From Kibdelosporangium aridum (GTDB taxonomy: Bacteria > Actinomycetota > Actinomycetes > Mycobacteriales > Pseudonocardiaceae), in the NCBI RefSeq assembly GCF_900176515.1, contig NZ_FWXV01000010.1, positions 62,001 to 126,000 on the forward strand: DNA of 64,000 bases, given 5' to 3'. The notes beneath the pieces are model-generated. The model did not search any database. It was not told the origin of the DNA and saw only the letters and a list, made by a program, of their open reading frames with translations. Shown piece by piece: positions 33,043 through 42,708 of this stretch (its first letter is position 1; each line of letters opens with the position of its first letter). The position numbers were made by a program, and so were the translations under genes.

Positions 33043-34882
33043 CCCTTCCGTACACCGCCTGACGACCAGCCTGGCTTGGGGGATGTTCGCGGTCGCCGTC
33101 GCCGGAATCGCTGTCGCTCTGGTGCTGGCCGCGGCGGAAGGGACGAGTTGGCAACCGGTCACTGCCAACACAGCGATGGGCATCGCGCTGTCCGTGTGTG
33201 GTGCGCTGCTTGCCGCGCAGCGGCCAACAAACCCGATCGGGTGGTTGTTGTTGACGGCCAGCTGGGCCCAGGCGGCCAGCGCCCTCGCGCTCCCACTTGG
33301 CGACATGATCGGGCAACAAACCTGGATCTTGTCGGCCGCGCTGATACTGCCTCTTGCGTTGCTGCTGTTCCCCACTGGACGCCTGCCGGGACCGTGGTGG
33401 GCAGTGCTCGCCTGGGCACTTGTCGCGGCCACGCCCTTTGTCATCGCCGGCTGGCCCGCGGCGAGACTTGTCTGGTTGGGTTTGATCGTCGCCGTCTCGA
33501 CGTCCTTGGCGCTGCGTTATCGCCGGGGCGACGAGGTACTGAGGCGACAACTGCTATGGCTGGTGCTCGCCGTGATCGCCAACGCGTGGGCGATCCTGCC
33601 GTGGCTCATGCGTCTGGGGCCTGCCCTGGTGCTCGTGACGTCCACGCTGCTTCCCGTAGCCATCACGATCGCGATCCTGCGCTACCGGTTGCTGGACATC
33701 CGGCTGCTGGTTTCCCGCGGAATGCTGTACTTGCTGCTGTCGGTAGGCGTGATCGCGATCTATTCCAGCCTGGTCCTGTTCTTCGGCCCGACCCTGAACC
33801 TCGAGACGCACCTGGGTGCGGCGGCACTCCTCGCCGCTGCCGTGGCTTTGCTGTTCAACCCGGTCAGAGTCCGTCTGCAACGAGTGCTCGACCGCGTTCT
33901 CTACGGACATCGCCGTGACCCAGTCCGTGCGTTGAACCATCTGAGCGCGCGTCTGGACGCCGAAATGGGCTCGTTGGACGACCTGCTCACCGCGGTCCGT
34001 GACGCGTTGCAACTGCCGTATGTGGCGTTCAGGTTGCAAGGCAGGGAAGTCGCGGCATCCGGGTCGGCGGCCGGTGTTCTCGAGGTGGTGCCGCTGGCCG
34101 CGTCCGGCGCCGCGAGCGGTGAACTCGTCATCGGTGTCCGTCCTGGACAGAGTCGCTTGAGTGGCCAGGACATGCACGTGCTGTCCGTCCTGGCGATTCC
34201 GCTCGGCGTAGCGCTGCGGGCGACGATGTTGTCCGAGGAGCTTCAGCAGTCACGGGAGCGGATCGTCGCGGCGCGTGAGGAAGAACGCCGCCGCCTGCGC
34301 CGTGACCTGCACGATGGGCTCGGGCCGACGTTGAGTGGTGTCGCGTACGCGACGGACGCCGCCAGGAACCTGGCCCGGTCAGACCCCGACACCGCGGTGG
34401 ACCTCTTGGTGCGCCTGCGTGGCGACATCGGCGACGCGATCATTGAGATCCGGCGTCTGGTCGAAGGCCTCCGGCCGCCGGCATTGGACGAACTCGGGCT
34501 GGTCGGCGCACTGCACCGGGAAGCCGAGCGACTGTCCTATCAGGAAGGTGGACGTCCGTTGACGGTCAGCGTCGACGCGCCGGCCGACATGCCGGAACTT
34601 CCCGCCGCCATCGAGGTCGCCGCGTACCGGATCAGCGCTGAGGCGCTGAACAATGCGGCGAAGCACTCAGGCGCCGAGAACGTCCGCGTGCGGATCACTG
34701 TTGGCGACGAACTCCACATTCTCGTCCGAGATGACGGCAGGCCTGGTCCGAACGGCTGGTCACCGGGAGTCGGCATGGCATCGATGTCCGAGCGTGCCGC
34801 GGAGGTCGGTGGCCGATGTGAAGCCCGCCCTGGCCCGGACGGCGGGAGCGTCGAAGCCGTGCTCCCGCTAAAGCCCTGGTGA
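33035..34882 (+). CDS. Large sensor histidine kinase, NarL-partner type with multi-pass membrane domain
   Basis: About 615 residues, GTG start with GGAG six nt upstream. About nine hydrophobic helices (10-290) including QRPTNPIGWLLL and RLPGPWWAVL motifs typical of this actinobacterial sensor class; a GAF-like region (about 310-390); HisKA_3 with EEERRRLRRDLHDGLGPTLSGV; N-box ISAEALNNAAKHSG, G1 RDDGRPG and a GGSVEAVLPL end. The probable partner is the regulator at 30049. It overlaps the convergent phosphodiesterase gene by 15 bp. Confidence 0.92.
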   Translation: MVPPSVHRLTTSLAWGMFAVAVAGIAVALVLAAAEGTSWQPVTANTAMGIALSVCGALLAAQRPTNPIGWLLLTASWAQAASALALPLGDMIGQQTWILSAALILPLALLLFPTGRLPGPWWAVLAWALVAATPFVIAGWPAARLVWLGLIVAVSTSLALRYRRGDEVLRRQLLWLVLAVIANAWAILPWLMRLGPALVLVTSTLLPVAITIAILRYRLLDIRLLVSRGMLYLLLSVGVIAIYSSLVLFFGPTLNLETHLGAAALLAAAVALLFNPVRVRLQRVLDRVLYGHRRDPVRALNHLSARLDAEMGSLDDLLTAVRDALQLPYVAFRLQGREVAASGSAAGVLEVVPLAASGAASGELVIGVRPGQSRLSGQDMHVLSVLAIPLGVALRATMLSEELQQSRERIVAAREEERRRLRRDLHDGLGPTLSGVAYATDAARNLARSDPDTAVDLLVRLRGDIGDAIIEIRRLVEGLRPPALDELGLVGALHREAERLSYQEGGRPLTVSVDAPADMPELPAAIEVAAYRISAEALNNAAKHSGAENVRVRITVGDELHILVRDDGRPGPNGWSPGVGMASMSERAAEVGGRCEARPGPDGGSVEAVLPLKPW

Positions 34883-35614
34883 TATGACGCGATAGTGCGT
34901 TGTGAGCCGCCGGCTGTCATCCAGGACGTGGAAGGCGATCGAGGGCGGCACTTCGAGGTCGACGATCTTGTCGGTCTCCCATGGCAGCATCAGTGTCGAC
35001 ACGACACCTGGCGCGACGAGCAGCGGCAGGCCGGCGAACGTGCTGGCGGCGCTGGTGTGCGCGTGTCCACAGAGAACCGCGACAACATTGGGGTATCGAG
35101 TGATCAAGGCAGCGAGTCGATCCTCGCCGTTCTGCTTGATGCCGTCGATGAACGGCACGTGCAGCAGCACCGGCGGGTGGTGGAAGCAGACGAAAACCGG
35201 GGCGTCACCGGCGTCGATGAGCACAGTTTCCAGCCATTCCAGCGTTTCGTCGGCGAGGAAACCGTCCGAACGGCCAGGAATGCTCGAGTCGCACATGGCG
35301 AACACGGCTTCGCCGACGCGATGCGCTTGGTTGATTGGTCCGTCACCGGCGCTCTCACCGAGGAGAACTTCGCGGTATGGCCCGCGTGAATCGTGGTTAC
35401 CCGGACAGTGCAGCAGCGTCCGCGGCCCCGAGAACAGCTTGGCGACCTTCTCGTACTCCTCGGCCAATCCGTGGTCCGCGAGATCGCCGGTGACCAGGAT
35501 CGCGTCGATGTCGCCGGGAAGCCCGTTGAGGTAGTCGAACACGCGGGTGGCGCGCTCGATGCTCCGCTGATCGCTGTCTATGTGGATATCGCTCACGTGC
35601 GCGAGTACGAGCAT
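34868..35614 (-). CDS. Class III metallophosphoesterase (CpdA/Icc-like cyclic nucleotide phosphodiesterase)
   Basis: About 248 residues from ATG 35614 (MLVLAHVSDIHID). All calcineurin-like metal motifs are intact: SDIH, LVTGDLADHG, CPGNHDS, FHHPP and CGHAHT. The size and order match CpdA/Icc, which hydrolyse cAMP or 2',3'-cyclic nucleotides using two metal ions. No signal peptide. The frame extends 23 codons upstream without a ribosome site. Confidence 0.88.
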   Translation of the reverse strand: MLVLAHVSDIHIDSDQRSIERATRVFDYLNGLPGDIDAILVTGDLADHGLAEEYEKVAKLFSGPRTLLHCPGNHDSRGPYREVLLGESAGDGPINQAHRVGEAVFAMCDSSIPGRSDGFLADETLEWLETVLIDAGDAPVFVCFHHPPVLLHVPFIDGIKQNGEDRLAALITRYPNVVAVLCGHAHTSAASTFAGLPLLVAPGVVSTLMLPWETDKIVDLEVPPSIAFHVLDDSRRLTTHYRVISPGL

Positions 35615-35740
35615 GAAGGCCCCATTCAGCGTATATCTGCCCTGAGAGAGACCGTATTGCGTGCAAGGCTCGTTCGCCACCATGTTCTGCTGGTCAGAGG
35701 CATGGCTCAGCGAATGCGCCAGTCATTCTGCGACCCGATC

Positions 35741-37276
35741 TCAGCGGGTCGGCAGGAGCTCTCCGGCGGGGTCCTGGGTCTTGGTCTGCAGGCGGCCCCA
35801 CAGCACGAACAGCACACCGATGACAACCGCTGCACCTAGCGGGATCAATTGACTGAGTGTGTACGAAAGGCGCTCGCCTGCGAACGCTGTCGGCAGGGAG
35901 TCATCGGGGTTTCCGTCCGTGCCGAACCAGCCGACGCCCAGGCCTGGCCAGATCAACGTGGCGACGGTGAACGCGACCAGGAGAGTCGGGAGCATTGTCA
36001 CGACCGTTGCCGTTCCCCATCCACCAGGTACCCGAAACGGTCGGGGAACGTCAGGCATCTTCTTGCGCAGGACCAACAAGGAAGGAAACGTGACCACATA
36101 GGACACAAAGGTCATCGAGATGGTCAGGCCAAGTCCTGCGGCGAAATACTTCTCCGACGAGCCGCCGGTCAGGCCCAACGCGAGCACCATGGTGACCGAC
36201 GCCAGGACACCCGACAGTACGTTCACCCGGATCGGCGTACCGCGCTTGGCGGAGATCTCGCCTAACCAACGCGGGCCTGCGCCGTCTGCGCACGCCACCG
36301 CCTGCGCGCGATGCGCGCCGATGGCCCAGCCCACGCCGCTGGTGAGCAGACCTATGATCAAGCCTGCCGCACAGATCGTGCCGAATACCTGACCCGCACC
36401 GGTCAGTGTGACCGCCCCGGACGGGTCGACGGAACCGCCGTACACGGTGAGCACCATCTTGCAGGCGTCGATGAACCCGGACAGGCTGCCGATCCGGTCG
36501 GCGGGAACGACCAACAGGATGCCCAGAATTGGGCCGCCATACAGCAAGACGGCGCCGATCCCGGACCGCAAAATGGCGAAGGGCACTGTCCGGCGTGGGT
36601 CGCTCATCTCCTCAGTCGCAGTGGATGGCAGTTCGAAACCGACGTAGTTGTAGATCACAAACGGCACCAGCGCGATGAATCCGACGTAGCTCGGCGCGAA
36701 ACCGCTGGCGGACAACGGTTGCACGCCATGCTTGAGCCCGTAGACGACCACTGACACCGTGAAGAATCCGAGCAGGACGATCCGGGCGATGGCTCCGGCC
36801 GTCGGCACCCATTTGCCGATTCGCAGGGACATGGCGACCGCGAGGACACCGAGCCAAATGAAGATCAGGCCGACGACGTACGTGCCCACTCGGCCGAGGT
36901 CGGCGAAGAACGTCTCGAACGTGGTCAGTGCGATGACGGTCAGGCTTCCGCCGACCCACACGGGATTGGTCAGCCAGTACAGCACCTGGTTGACACCGGC
37001 GACTCGGCGCCCGAAGGCGAGCTTCGTCCAGACGTAAGGACCGCCCTCAACGGGGAAGGCCGTTCCGAGTTCGGCGACCAGGAGGCCGTAGGGCAGGAAG
37101 AAGACGACCGCGAGGATGACCATCCAGGTCAATCCTTCCGGCCCTTTGGCCGCCACGCTGCCGATCGTGTCGAGGCCGACGAGCGTGCATAGCAGGAAGA
37201 ACACCACGTCCACTCGGCGCAACGACTTGCGCAACCGCGAGCGTTGCTTGTCCCACCCGGCGCCGAGCGCGTCCAT
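35741..37276 (-). CDS. Amino acid permease, APC superfamily
   Basis: About 511 residues with 12 predicted helices. The start helix motif VGLDTIGSVAAKGPEGLTW and ELGTAFPVEGGPYVW are those of the APC family (substrate-backbone binding G-rich helix). ATG 37276 is chosen because GGAGG lies 5 nt upstream; the earlier ATG 37288 lies within an operator-like sequence. The gene is divergent from a Glu/Leu/Val-type dehydrogenase and shares its control region, so it probably imports the amino acid degraded by the neighbouring enzymes. Confidence 0.9.
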   Translation of the reverse strand: MDALGAGWDKQRSRLRKSLRRVDVVFFLLCTLVGLDTIGSVAAKGPEGLTWMVILAVVFFLPYGLLVAELGTAFPVEGGPYVWTKLAFGRRVAGVNQVLYWLTNPVWVGGSLTVIALTTFETFFADLGRVGTYVVGLIFIWLGVLAVAMSLRIGKWVPTAGAIARIVLLGFFTVSVVVYGLKHGVQPLSASGFAPSYVGFIALVPFVIYNYVGFELPSTATEEMSDPRRTVPFAILRSGIGAVLLYGGPILGILLVVPADRIGSLSGFIDACKMVLTVYGGSVDPSGAVTLTGAGQVFGTICAAGLIIGLLTSGVGWAIGAHRAQAVACADGAGPRWLGEISAKRGTPIRVNVLSGVLASVTMVLALGLTGGSSEKYFAAGLGLTISMTFVSYVVTFPSLLVLRKKMPDVPRPFRVPGGWGTATVVTMLPTLLVAFTVATLIWPGLGVGWFGTDGNPDDSLPTAFAGERLSYTLSQLIPLGAAVVIGVLFVLWGRLQTKTQDPAGELLPTR

Positions 37277-37286
37277 GGCGGCCTCC

Positions 37287-37310
37287 ATAACTGGTTGGTC
37301 AGTCAGTTAT
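37287..37310. promoter_or_regulatory. TetR-type operator candidate A (permease promoter)
   Basis: ATAACTG (37287-37293) and CAGTTAT (37304-37310) form an inverted repeat 11-34 nt upstream of the permease ATG. Its right half GGTCAGTCAGTTAT matches candidate B at 13 of 14 positions. Confidence 0.65.
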
Positions 37311-37392
37311 TCCGCACACAGTGACCATCGTCACCCTGTCGTGTCAACCCTTGAGCGCGAATCAGCTGTTTGACAGGCGAGACGCGAAAGCG

Positions 37393-37417
37393 ATACTGAC
37401 TGAGTGATCAATCAAGT
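37393..37417. promoter_or_regulatory. TetR-type operator candidate C (dehydrogenase start region)
   Basis: ATACTGACTGA followed by ATCAAGTTA; the left half is one base short of the ATAACTGACTG of sites A and B. It overlaps the GTG start codon at 37404, so binding would block initiation of the dehydrogenase-tetR transcript. Confidence 0.4.
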
Positions 37418-38585
37418 TAAGCCGCCGTACCTGCAGGTGACTTGGCACGACCCGGTCACCGGGCGGCCAGGGTTCCTGGTCATCGACCGGCTGGTCCGCG
37501 GCGTCTGCAGCGGTGGCCTGCGGATGCGTGCCGGGTGCACGCTCGCCGAGGTCACCGGCCTGGCAGCCGGCATGACCGCCAAGGAAGCGCTCAACTACGA
37601 CCCAGAAGGCCGGTACATCCCCCTTGGCGGGGCGAAAGGCGGCATTGACTTCGACCCGCGCGATCCGGGAGCGGTGGACGTTCTGCGCCGCTACCTCATG
37701 GCAGTCCGGCCGTACATCGAGCGGTTCTGGACCATGGGCGAAGATCTGGGCCTGCGGCAGGACACCATCGACGAGGTGCTGGCCGACCTGGGCATGCAGT
37801 CGTCGATCCAGGCCATCTATCCGCTGCTCGACGACGAGAGCAAAGCGCGCCAGCGACTTGCCGACGCCTTCGAGATCTCGGTGGACGGCGTCGCACTGGA
37901 CGAATTGGTGGGCGGTTGCGGCGTCGCCGAGGCGGCGCTGGTCGGCATCGAACGTCTTAACTTGGCTGCACCAAAGGCATTTGTGCAGGGGTTCGGGTCG
38001 ATGGGCGGCGCGACGGCGCGATTCCTCGCCCAGGCCGGAGTCCCAGTCGTGGGAATCGCCGACGCCGCCGGAGTCGTGGCCAATCCGGACGGCCTGGACG
38101 TCGAGCGTCTGCTGCTGACCCGCGATCAGTTCGGGATGATCGACCGAGATCAATTGCGTCCCGATGACCGCCAACTGCCGTTGCAGGCGTGGTTGGATGT
38201 CGAGGCCTCAGTCCTGGTACCCGCAGCCGTTTCGTACGCGATCGACGACGCAAGCGCCGTGCACGCGGATCTGGTCGTGGAAGCCGCGAACATGCCGGTG
38301 ACATCGACTGCCGAGGTGAGCCTGGCCGACCGCGGCGTATTGATCATCCCGGATGTGGTGGCGAACTCCGCGACCAACTCCTGGTGGTGGTGGACGTTCT
38401 TCGGCGACATCGAAGCCGACGCCGACGCGGCATTCACCAAGATCCGCGAGAGCATGCGCAAGTTGGTCAACCGTGTCCTGGACCAAGCGGCGCACGAGGC
38501 GACTACGCCCAGGGCCGCGGCTGCGGCCATCGCGGCTGAGGCGACCGACGTCATCTCGCGGCGATTCGGGCCAAGTACGGTGTGA
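37404..38585 (+). CDS. Glu/Leu/Phe/Val-family amino acid dehydrogenase
   Basis: A 393-residue NAD(P)-dependent dehydrogenase. N-terminal domain with GLRMRAGCTLAEVTGLAAGMTAK and PLGGAKGGIDFDP (catalytic Lys), then a Rossmann domain with VQGFGSMGGATARFLAQAG and NPVIP-equivalent VVEAANMPVT. It oxidatively deaminates an amino acid to the 2-oxo acid. Substrate specificity (Glu, branched-chain or other) is not fixed by the motifs. The start is the GTG at 37404; TetR follows after 3 bp. Confidence 0.88.
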   Translation: MINQVKPPYLQVTWHDPVTGRPGFLVIDRLVRGVCSGGLRMRAGCTLAEVTGLAAGMTAKEALNYDPEGRYIPLGGAKGGIDFDPRDPGAVDVLRRYLMAVRPYIERFWTMGEDLGLRQDTIDEVLADLGMQSSIQAIYPLLDDESKARQRLADAFEISVDGVALDELVGGCGVAEAALVGIERLNLAAPKAFVQGFGSMGGATARFLAQAGVPVVGIADAAGVVANPDGLDVERLLLTRDQFGMIDRDQLRPDDRQLPLQAWLDVEASVLVPAAVSYAIDDASAVHADLVVEAANMPVTSTAEVSLADRGVLIIPDVVANSATNSWWWWTFFGDIEADADAAFTKIRESMRKLVNRVLDQAAHEATTPRAAAAAIAAEATDVISRRFGPSTV

Positions 38586-38588
38586 TCC

Positions 38589-39197
38589 ATGCCCCGCCCC
38601 AGCGTCGAAGCCGAACGCAAGGACCAGATACTGCGTGCCACCTGCCAGGTCATCGCCGAGCAGGGCTACGTCAACTTGCGGGTCTCCGACGTGGCCAAAA
38701 AGGCTGGCGTCAGCGGTGGGACGGTGCACTACTACTTCGACAGCAAACGCGACCTGGTGCATGCGGCGTTCGAGTACAACTTCGCCAGGTCGCTGGAGCG
38801 GCGCCGGTGGATCCTGGACTCACCGGACGATCCGTTCTCCCGGCTCCGGTTCGTGATCGACTCGTATCTCCCGGTGGACGAGGAAACCGTCGAAGCATGG
38901 CGCGTATGGGCGGCCTTGTGGGCTGAAGGCCTGCGGGAGCCGAACCTGCAGGAACTCAACGAGCGGATGTACGGCGAGTGGCGTCGGCTGGTCGCGAGCA
39001 TCATCCGCGACGGACAAGACAGCGGCCAGATCCGTGCGGGCGACCCAGTCCAGTTTGCCAACATGCTGATCTCGATGATCGACGGGATGGCGTTCCAGGT
39101 CCTGCTACATTCGCAGAACATGACCGTCCAGCGCATGAAGGCCACCTGTCTGGCCTATGTGGACAGCCTCAGTCAAAGCCCCGTCTCCAGCAAGTGA
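38589..39197 (+). CDS. TetR family transcriptional regulator
   Basis: A 202-residue repressor with an N-terminal HTH (QVIAEQGYVNLRVSDVAKKAGVSGGTVHYYFDSKRDLV) and a C-terminal ligand domain of the BetI-like TetR_C_6 type (VWAALWAEGLREPNLQELNERMYGEW). It is co-transcribed with the dehydrogenase and lies amid the catabolic genes whose promoters share an AACTGACTG operator, so it is the likely local repressor, relieved by a substrate or acyl-CoA intermediate. It overlaps the TPP enzyme gene by 25 bp at the convergent end. Confidence 0.92.
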   Translation: MPRPSVEAERKDQILRATCQVIAEQGYVNLRVSDVAKKAGVSGGTVHYYFDSKRDLVHAAFEYNFARSLERRRWILDSPDDPFSRLRFVIDSYLPVDEETVEAWRVWAALWAEGLREPNLQELNERMYGEWRRLVASIIRDGQDSGQIRAGDPVQFANMLISMIDGMAFQVLLHSQNMTVQRMKATCLAYVDSLSQSPVSSK

Positions 39198-40726
39198 ATC
39201 AGCGTCGGCCGGTCCGCGTCGAAGGCCTTCCTCAGCGCGCCGGGAAGATCGTCGGGCTGCGTGATTCCGTGGCATCCCAGCGACCGGGCCAAAGCCGCGA
39301 AGTCGGGTGACGGCAGGTCCACAGCGACGGGATTGTCTCCGCGCGCAACCATCTCCCGCCGGATCTCACCGTATCCGCCGTTGTCGACCACGATGACCGC
39401 GATAGGAAGGCCCAGTGCCGCGGCAGCGGCGAGTTCCGGCGCGGTGAACATGAACCCGCCGTCGCCGTGCAAAGCAGCCACACGCGCGGTTTTCCGGCCG
39501 AGCTTGGCTCCGATAGCGGCAGGCAGGCCATACCCCAACGTGCCAAGTCCTGTGGGATACAAGAAGGATCCCGGCATGTATCGAGGAAGATTGGAGTAGG
39601 CGCCGTAGTAACAGGCCATGGCGCTGTCTCCGGCCAAGATTCCGTCCCGCCCAAGCGTTTCGGTCAACGCGTCGACCAGTGGCGCCCATGCGGCGCCTTC
39701 AGCGGCAGCCTCGGTGGCGATCCTGGCGCGCCATGTGGCGGCACACTCCAGGCCGGTTCGGGGTTCCACTAGGCCCGCTATCGCCGCCAGCGTCCGCGCC
39801 GCGTCACCAACCAACGGAATGTCTGGCTGCGCGTTGGTGACGACCTGGGCCGGGTCGATGTCGATCCGGATCAGCTTGCCGGTGAACGCGAACGGCCCGT
39901 TCCACAGGTCCGCGGGCGCCAGTTCGGTACCGACGGCCAGGACGACGTCGCACTCGGCGACGAACTCAGCCGCAGCCGGATGGTGCAGTCCTGCGCCCAG
40001 GGAGTACTCGTGGTCCTCGGGCAGGATTCCCTTCCCGTTCGCGGTAGACAGGACGGGCGCGCCCAGGCGCGTCGCGAGAGCCATCAACTCGGTTGCGGCT
40101 CCACGTGCGCCTCCACCGACGATGATTCCGGGACGTTGAGCGCCACGCAGCACTGTCACGGCCGCCGTGGGGTCTGCCACGGGAGGACTGACGCTGATCG
40201 GGGCGATGATTGGGGTGTCCACGATCGCGTCGAGGAGGTCGTAAGGAATCTCCAAGTGCCGAGGGCGAGGACGTCCCGACGACATCTCGGCAAACGCTTG
40301 CGCGACGGCCGGCGATATCTCCTCCACGCCGTGAACGCGGTGGCTGCCCGCGGTGACCGCCTCCATCGCGCCCGACTGGTCGCGCACCTCATGCAGCATC
40401 CCGACCCACCGGCCAGGATGGTCGACCGGTGGACCCGGCGAAATCAGCAGCATCGGCACAGAGTCCGAATAGGCCTGTGCCGCGGCGGTCGCGGCGTTGA
40501 GGATGCCCGGGCCGCTCGTGGTGATACAGACTCCTGGTTTCCCTGTGGCGCGCGCGTAGCCGTCGGCGGCAAACCCGGCACCCTGCTCGTGTCGAGGCGA
40601 AACGTGCTGTATCCCCAGGTGTGCATATATTCCCAGGTTGTGTGTGCCCGGGATGCCGAACACCACCTCGACGTCGTGCGCGGCCAGTGAACGCACCAGC
40701 GCCTCGCCACCGCTCATCCTCGGCAT
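39173..40726 (-). CDS. Thiamine-diphosphate-dependent enzyme (acetolactate synthase/2-oxoacid decarboxylase-like)
   Basis: A 517-residue TPP enzyme. N-terminal Pyr domain with VFGIPGTHNLGIYAHL and the catalytic Glu in RHEQGAGFAADGYAR; middle TPP_enzyme_M domain; C-terminal PP domain with LHGDGGFMFTAPELAAAAALGLPIAVIVVDNGGYG (Gly-Asp-Gly...Asn motif). It is shorter than acetolactate synthase (about 560) and lacks a clear FAD segment, closer to 2-oxoacid decarboxylases such as 2-ketoarginine decarboxylase. ATG 40726 shares one base with the stop of the acyl-CoA synthetase gene. It would decarboxylate the oxo acid made by the dehydrogenase. Confidence 0.88.
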   Translation of the reverse strand: MPRMSGGEALVRSLAAHDVEVVFGIPGTHNLGIYAHLGIQHVSPRHEQGAGFAADGYARATGKPGVCITTSGPGILNAATAAAQAYSDSVPMLLISPGPPVDHPGRWVGMLHEVRDQSGAMEAVTAGSHRVHGVEEISPAVAQAFAEMSSGRPRPRHLEIPYDLLDAIVDTPIIAPISVSPPVADPTAAVTVLRGAQRPGIIVGGGARGAATELMALATRLGAPVLSTANGKGILPEDHEYSLGAGLHHPAAAEFVAECDVVLAVGTELAPADLWNGPFAFTGKLIRIDIDPAQVVTNAQPDIPLVGDAARTLAAIAGLVEPRTGLECAATWRARIATEAAAEGAAWAPLVDALTETLGRDGILAGDSAMACYYGAYSNLPRYMPGSFLYPTGLGTLGYGLPAAIGAKLGRKTARVAALHGDGGFMFTAPELAAAAALGLPIAVIVVDNGGYGEIRREMVARGDNPVAVDLPSPDFAALARSLGCHGITQPDDLPGALRKAFDADRPTLIHLLETGL

Positions 40727-42708
40727 CAGCGCCCCATCACCAGTGCGTCCACGGCGAGCGGGCCGTCCGCGGTGACCCGCACAGGATTGAGTTCGAGTTC
40801 GGCGATGTCCGCACGCGCGGTGATCAATTCCGACACGGCGACGATGACTTCGGCGACGCCTCGCACGTCGACGGCCGGCCTGCCGCGCCACCCGTCCAAC
40901 AACGGCGCGCACCGCAGCCGTCGGACCATGGCGAGCGCCTGGTCAATGTCTACAGGAGCCAGCTCCAAGGTGGTGTCCCGGTGGAACTCGGTAGCGACGC
41001 CGCCTGCTCCCACCATCACCACCGGACCGAACGACGCGTCCCGGTGTGCGCCGACGATCAACTCGACAGCGTCGGCGCGGGTGTCCATCTCCTCGACCAC
41101 GTAGCGACCTGGCCCGAGACGTGCGACAAGTTCGGCGTGCGCGTCCACCACAGCGGCGTGGTCGGACAGATCAAGCAGGACGGCACCGGACTCGCTCTTA
41201 TGCGCGAGCCAGTCGGCCTTCAGGACGTACGGAGCGCGCAGGCCAGAAATCTGGACCACCCCGTTGACCTCGGCACACGGCGGGAATCTGACTCCGACTG
41301 TGGCGAGCAGTTCCCGCGCGGCGAGGTACCCGGCGCCAAGGTCGCCTGTCTGGCAGCCGATTTCTGGAACCTTCCGAGGCTGCGCTCCCGCTGCTCGCAC
41401 TCCCCCACGCAGTGCGACCAGCGTGGTATCGACGTCGCGAAACACCGGGATGCCGTTGGCGCGCAACGCATCGACCGTCGGGCCATCCGCCGCCATGCTG
41501 TGCACGACGATCGTTTGGCCGCTGGCGGCAAGGTCTTTAACGACTTCGAGCTCACGCGCACGCAGTTCCGGAATGTCCACGCCGTAACTGCCGAAGTATC
41601 CGGTGATCAGGACCGTGTCGACTTCCCCGCTCGCGGCCAACGCGGTCGTGATGCGGCTGTAGACACCCAAGTCTTTCTCGCCCTCACCGGCCAGGTCGAT
41701 CGGGTTGCGGCTGCTGGCGCGTTCGGGCAGCCACTGGGAGATCACCGCCGACACCTCGTCGGACAATCGTGGAACCTGCAGGTCGGCCGCGCTCGCGATG
41801 TCCGCCGCGATCGCGCCCTGGCCACCGCTGTCGGTCAAGATCGCGAGCCGGTTGCCGGTGACCTTCGTACTGAGCAGGAGGTGGGCCACCGAAGCCAGTT
41901 CCGCTGGTGTCCGAACACGAATCGCACCGGCGGCACGGCAGGCTGCGTCGACCACGTCAAGTGGCGCGGTAAGCGCACCAGTGTGGGATTGCGCCGTCTC
42001 GCGGCTCGCGGTACTCGCGCCGACAGTGAGAAGCAGAGTGGGTTTGCCAGCGGCCCATAGCTCGGCCAGGGCACGCACCAAAGCCCGGCCGTCACCGAAG
42101 TCCTCTACATACAAGGCAATCGCACGAGTGGGCTCATGGTCCACCAGGTCGGCCAGTATGTCGGAGACGGTGACGTCCACTTGGTCGCCGACCGAGACGA
42201 ACCGGGACACACCGACTCCGAGTGACGCCGCCAGATTCGCGATCTCCACACCGAGCTGGCCGCTTTGCGACACAATCCCCAGCGCGCCACCGGTGAAGGT
42301 GCCCCACGCGAGCCGCAGGTCGGTGGACGCGTCGTAGAGCCCCAGGCAGTTCGGGCCGATCATGCGTACACCCGTTGCACGGACTCGCGCAGCGAGATCC
42401 TTGCTGGACGTCTTGCTGGCGGAGATGTCGAGCAGCCCGCGAACGCCGAGGCTCACCGCTTCGTCCACAACGGAATCAGTCGCCGGGACCGCGAGGACGA
42501 CCAGATCGGGTACTTCCGGAAGATCACTGAGCCGCTGATATGCGGGTTGTCCAAGAACCGTGTCGGCCTTGGCGTTGACCATGTAGACAGCTCGCCGGTG
42601 CGCGCCGGCCAGGGCGCCACGGGCGAGCCAGTGGCCCCATTTCGCGGGGTGGTCGCTCGCGCCGACCACCGCTACCGACCTGGGATCACGGAAGACGCCG
42701 AGCGTCAC
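40726..42708 (-). CDS. ADP-forming acyl-CoA synthetase (acetate-CoA ligase family)
   Basis: About 660 residues. CoA-binding Rossmann domain (SVAVVGASDHPAKWG), succinyl-CoA synthetase-like middle with the phospho-His region (SQSGQLGVEIANLAASLG and TDSGGQGAIAADIAS), and a C-terminal ATP-grasp (LKADWLAHKSESGAVLLDL). The GTG start at 42708 overlaps the acyl-CoA dehydrogenase stop (GTGA). The family interconverts carboxylate, CoA, ATP and acyl-CoA, ADP, Pi. It is placed between a 2-oxoacid decarboxylase and an acyl-CoA dehydrogenase. Confidence 0.9.
   Translation of the reverse strand: MTLGVFRDPRSVAVVGASDHPAKWGHWLARGALAGAHRRAVYMVNAKADTVLGQPAYQRLSDLPEVPDLVVLAVPATDSVVDEAVSLGVRGLLDISASKTSSKDLAARVRATGVRMIGPNCLGLYDASTDLRLAWGTFTGGALGIVSQSGQLGVEIANLAASLGVGVSRFVSVGDQVDVTVSDILADLVDHEPTRAIALYVEDFGDGRALVRALAELWAAGKPTLLLTVGASTASRETAQSHTGALTAPLDVVDAACRAAGAIRVRTPAELASVAHLLLSTKVTGNRLAILTDSGGQGAIAADIASAADLQVPRLSDEVSAVISQWLPERASSRNPIDLAGEGEKDLGVYSRITTALAASGEVDTVLITGYFGSYGVDIPELRARELEVVKDLAASGQTIVVHSMAADGPTVDALRANGIPVFRDVDTTLVALRGGVRAAGAQPRKVPEIGCQTGDLGAGYLAARELLATVGVRFPPCAEVNGVVQISGLRAPYVLKADWLAHKSESGAVLLDLSDHAAVVDAHAELVARLGPGRYVVEEMDTRADAVELIVGAHRDASFGPVVMVGAGGVATEFHRDTTLELAPVDIDQALAMVRRLRCAPLLDGWRGRPAVDVRGVAEVIVAVSELITARADIAELELNPVRVTADGPLAVDALVMGR

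Noticed and set aside
32380..33918. 512-codon plus-strand frame opposite the lipoprotein gene and into the kinase
   Set aside because: Arg/Ala/Gly-rich shadow translation without motifs; two well-supported genes occupy the region.
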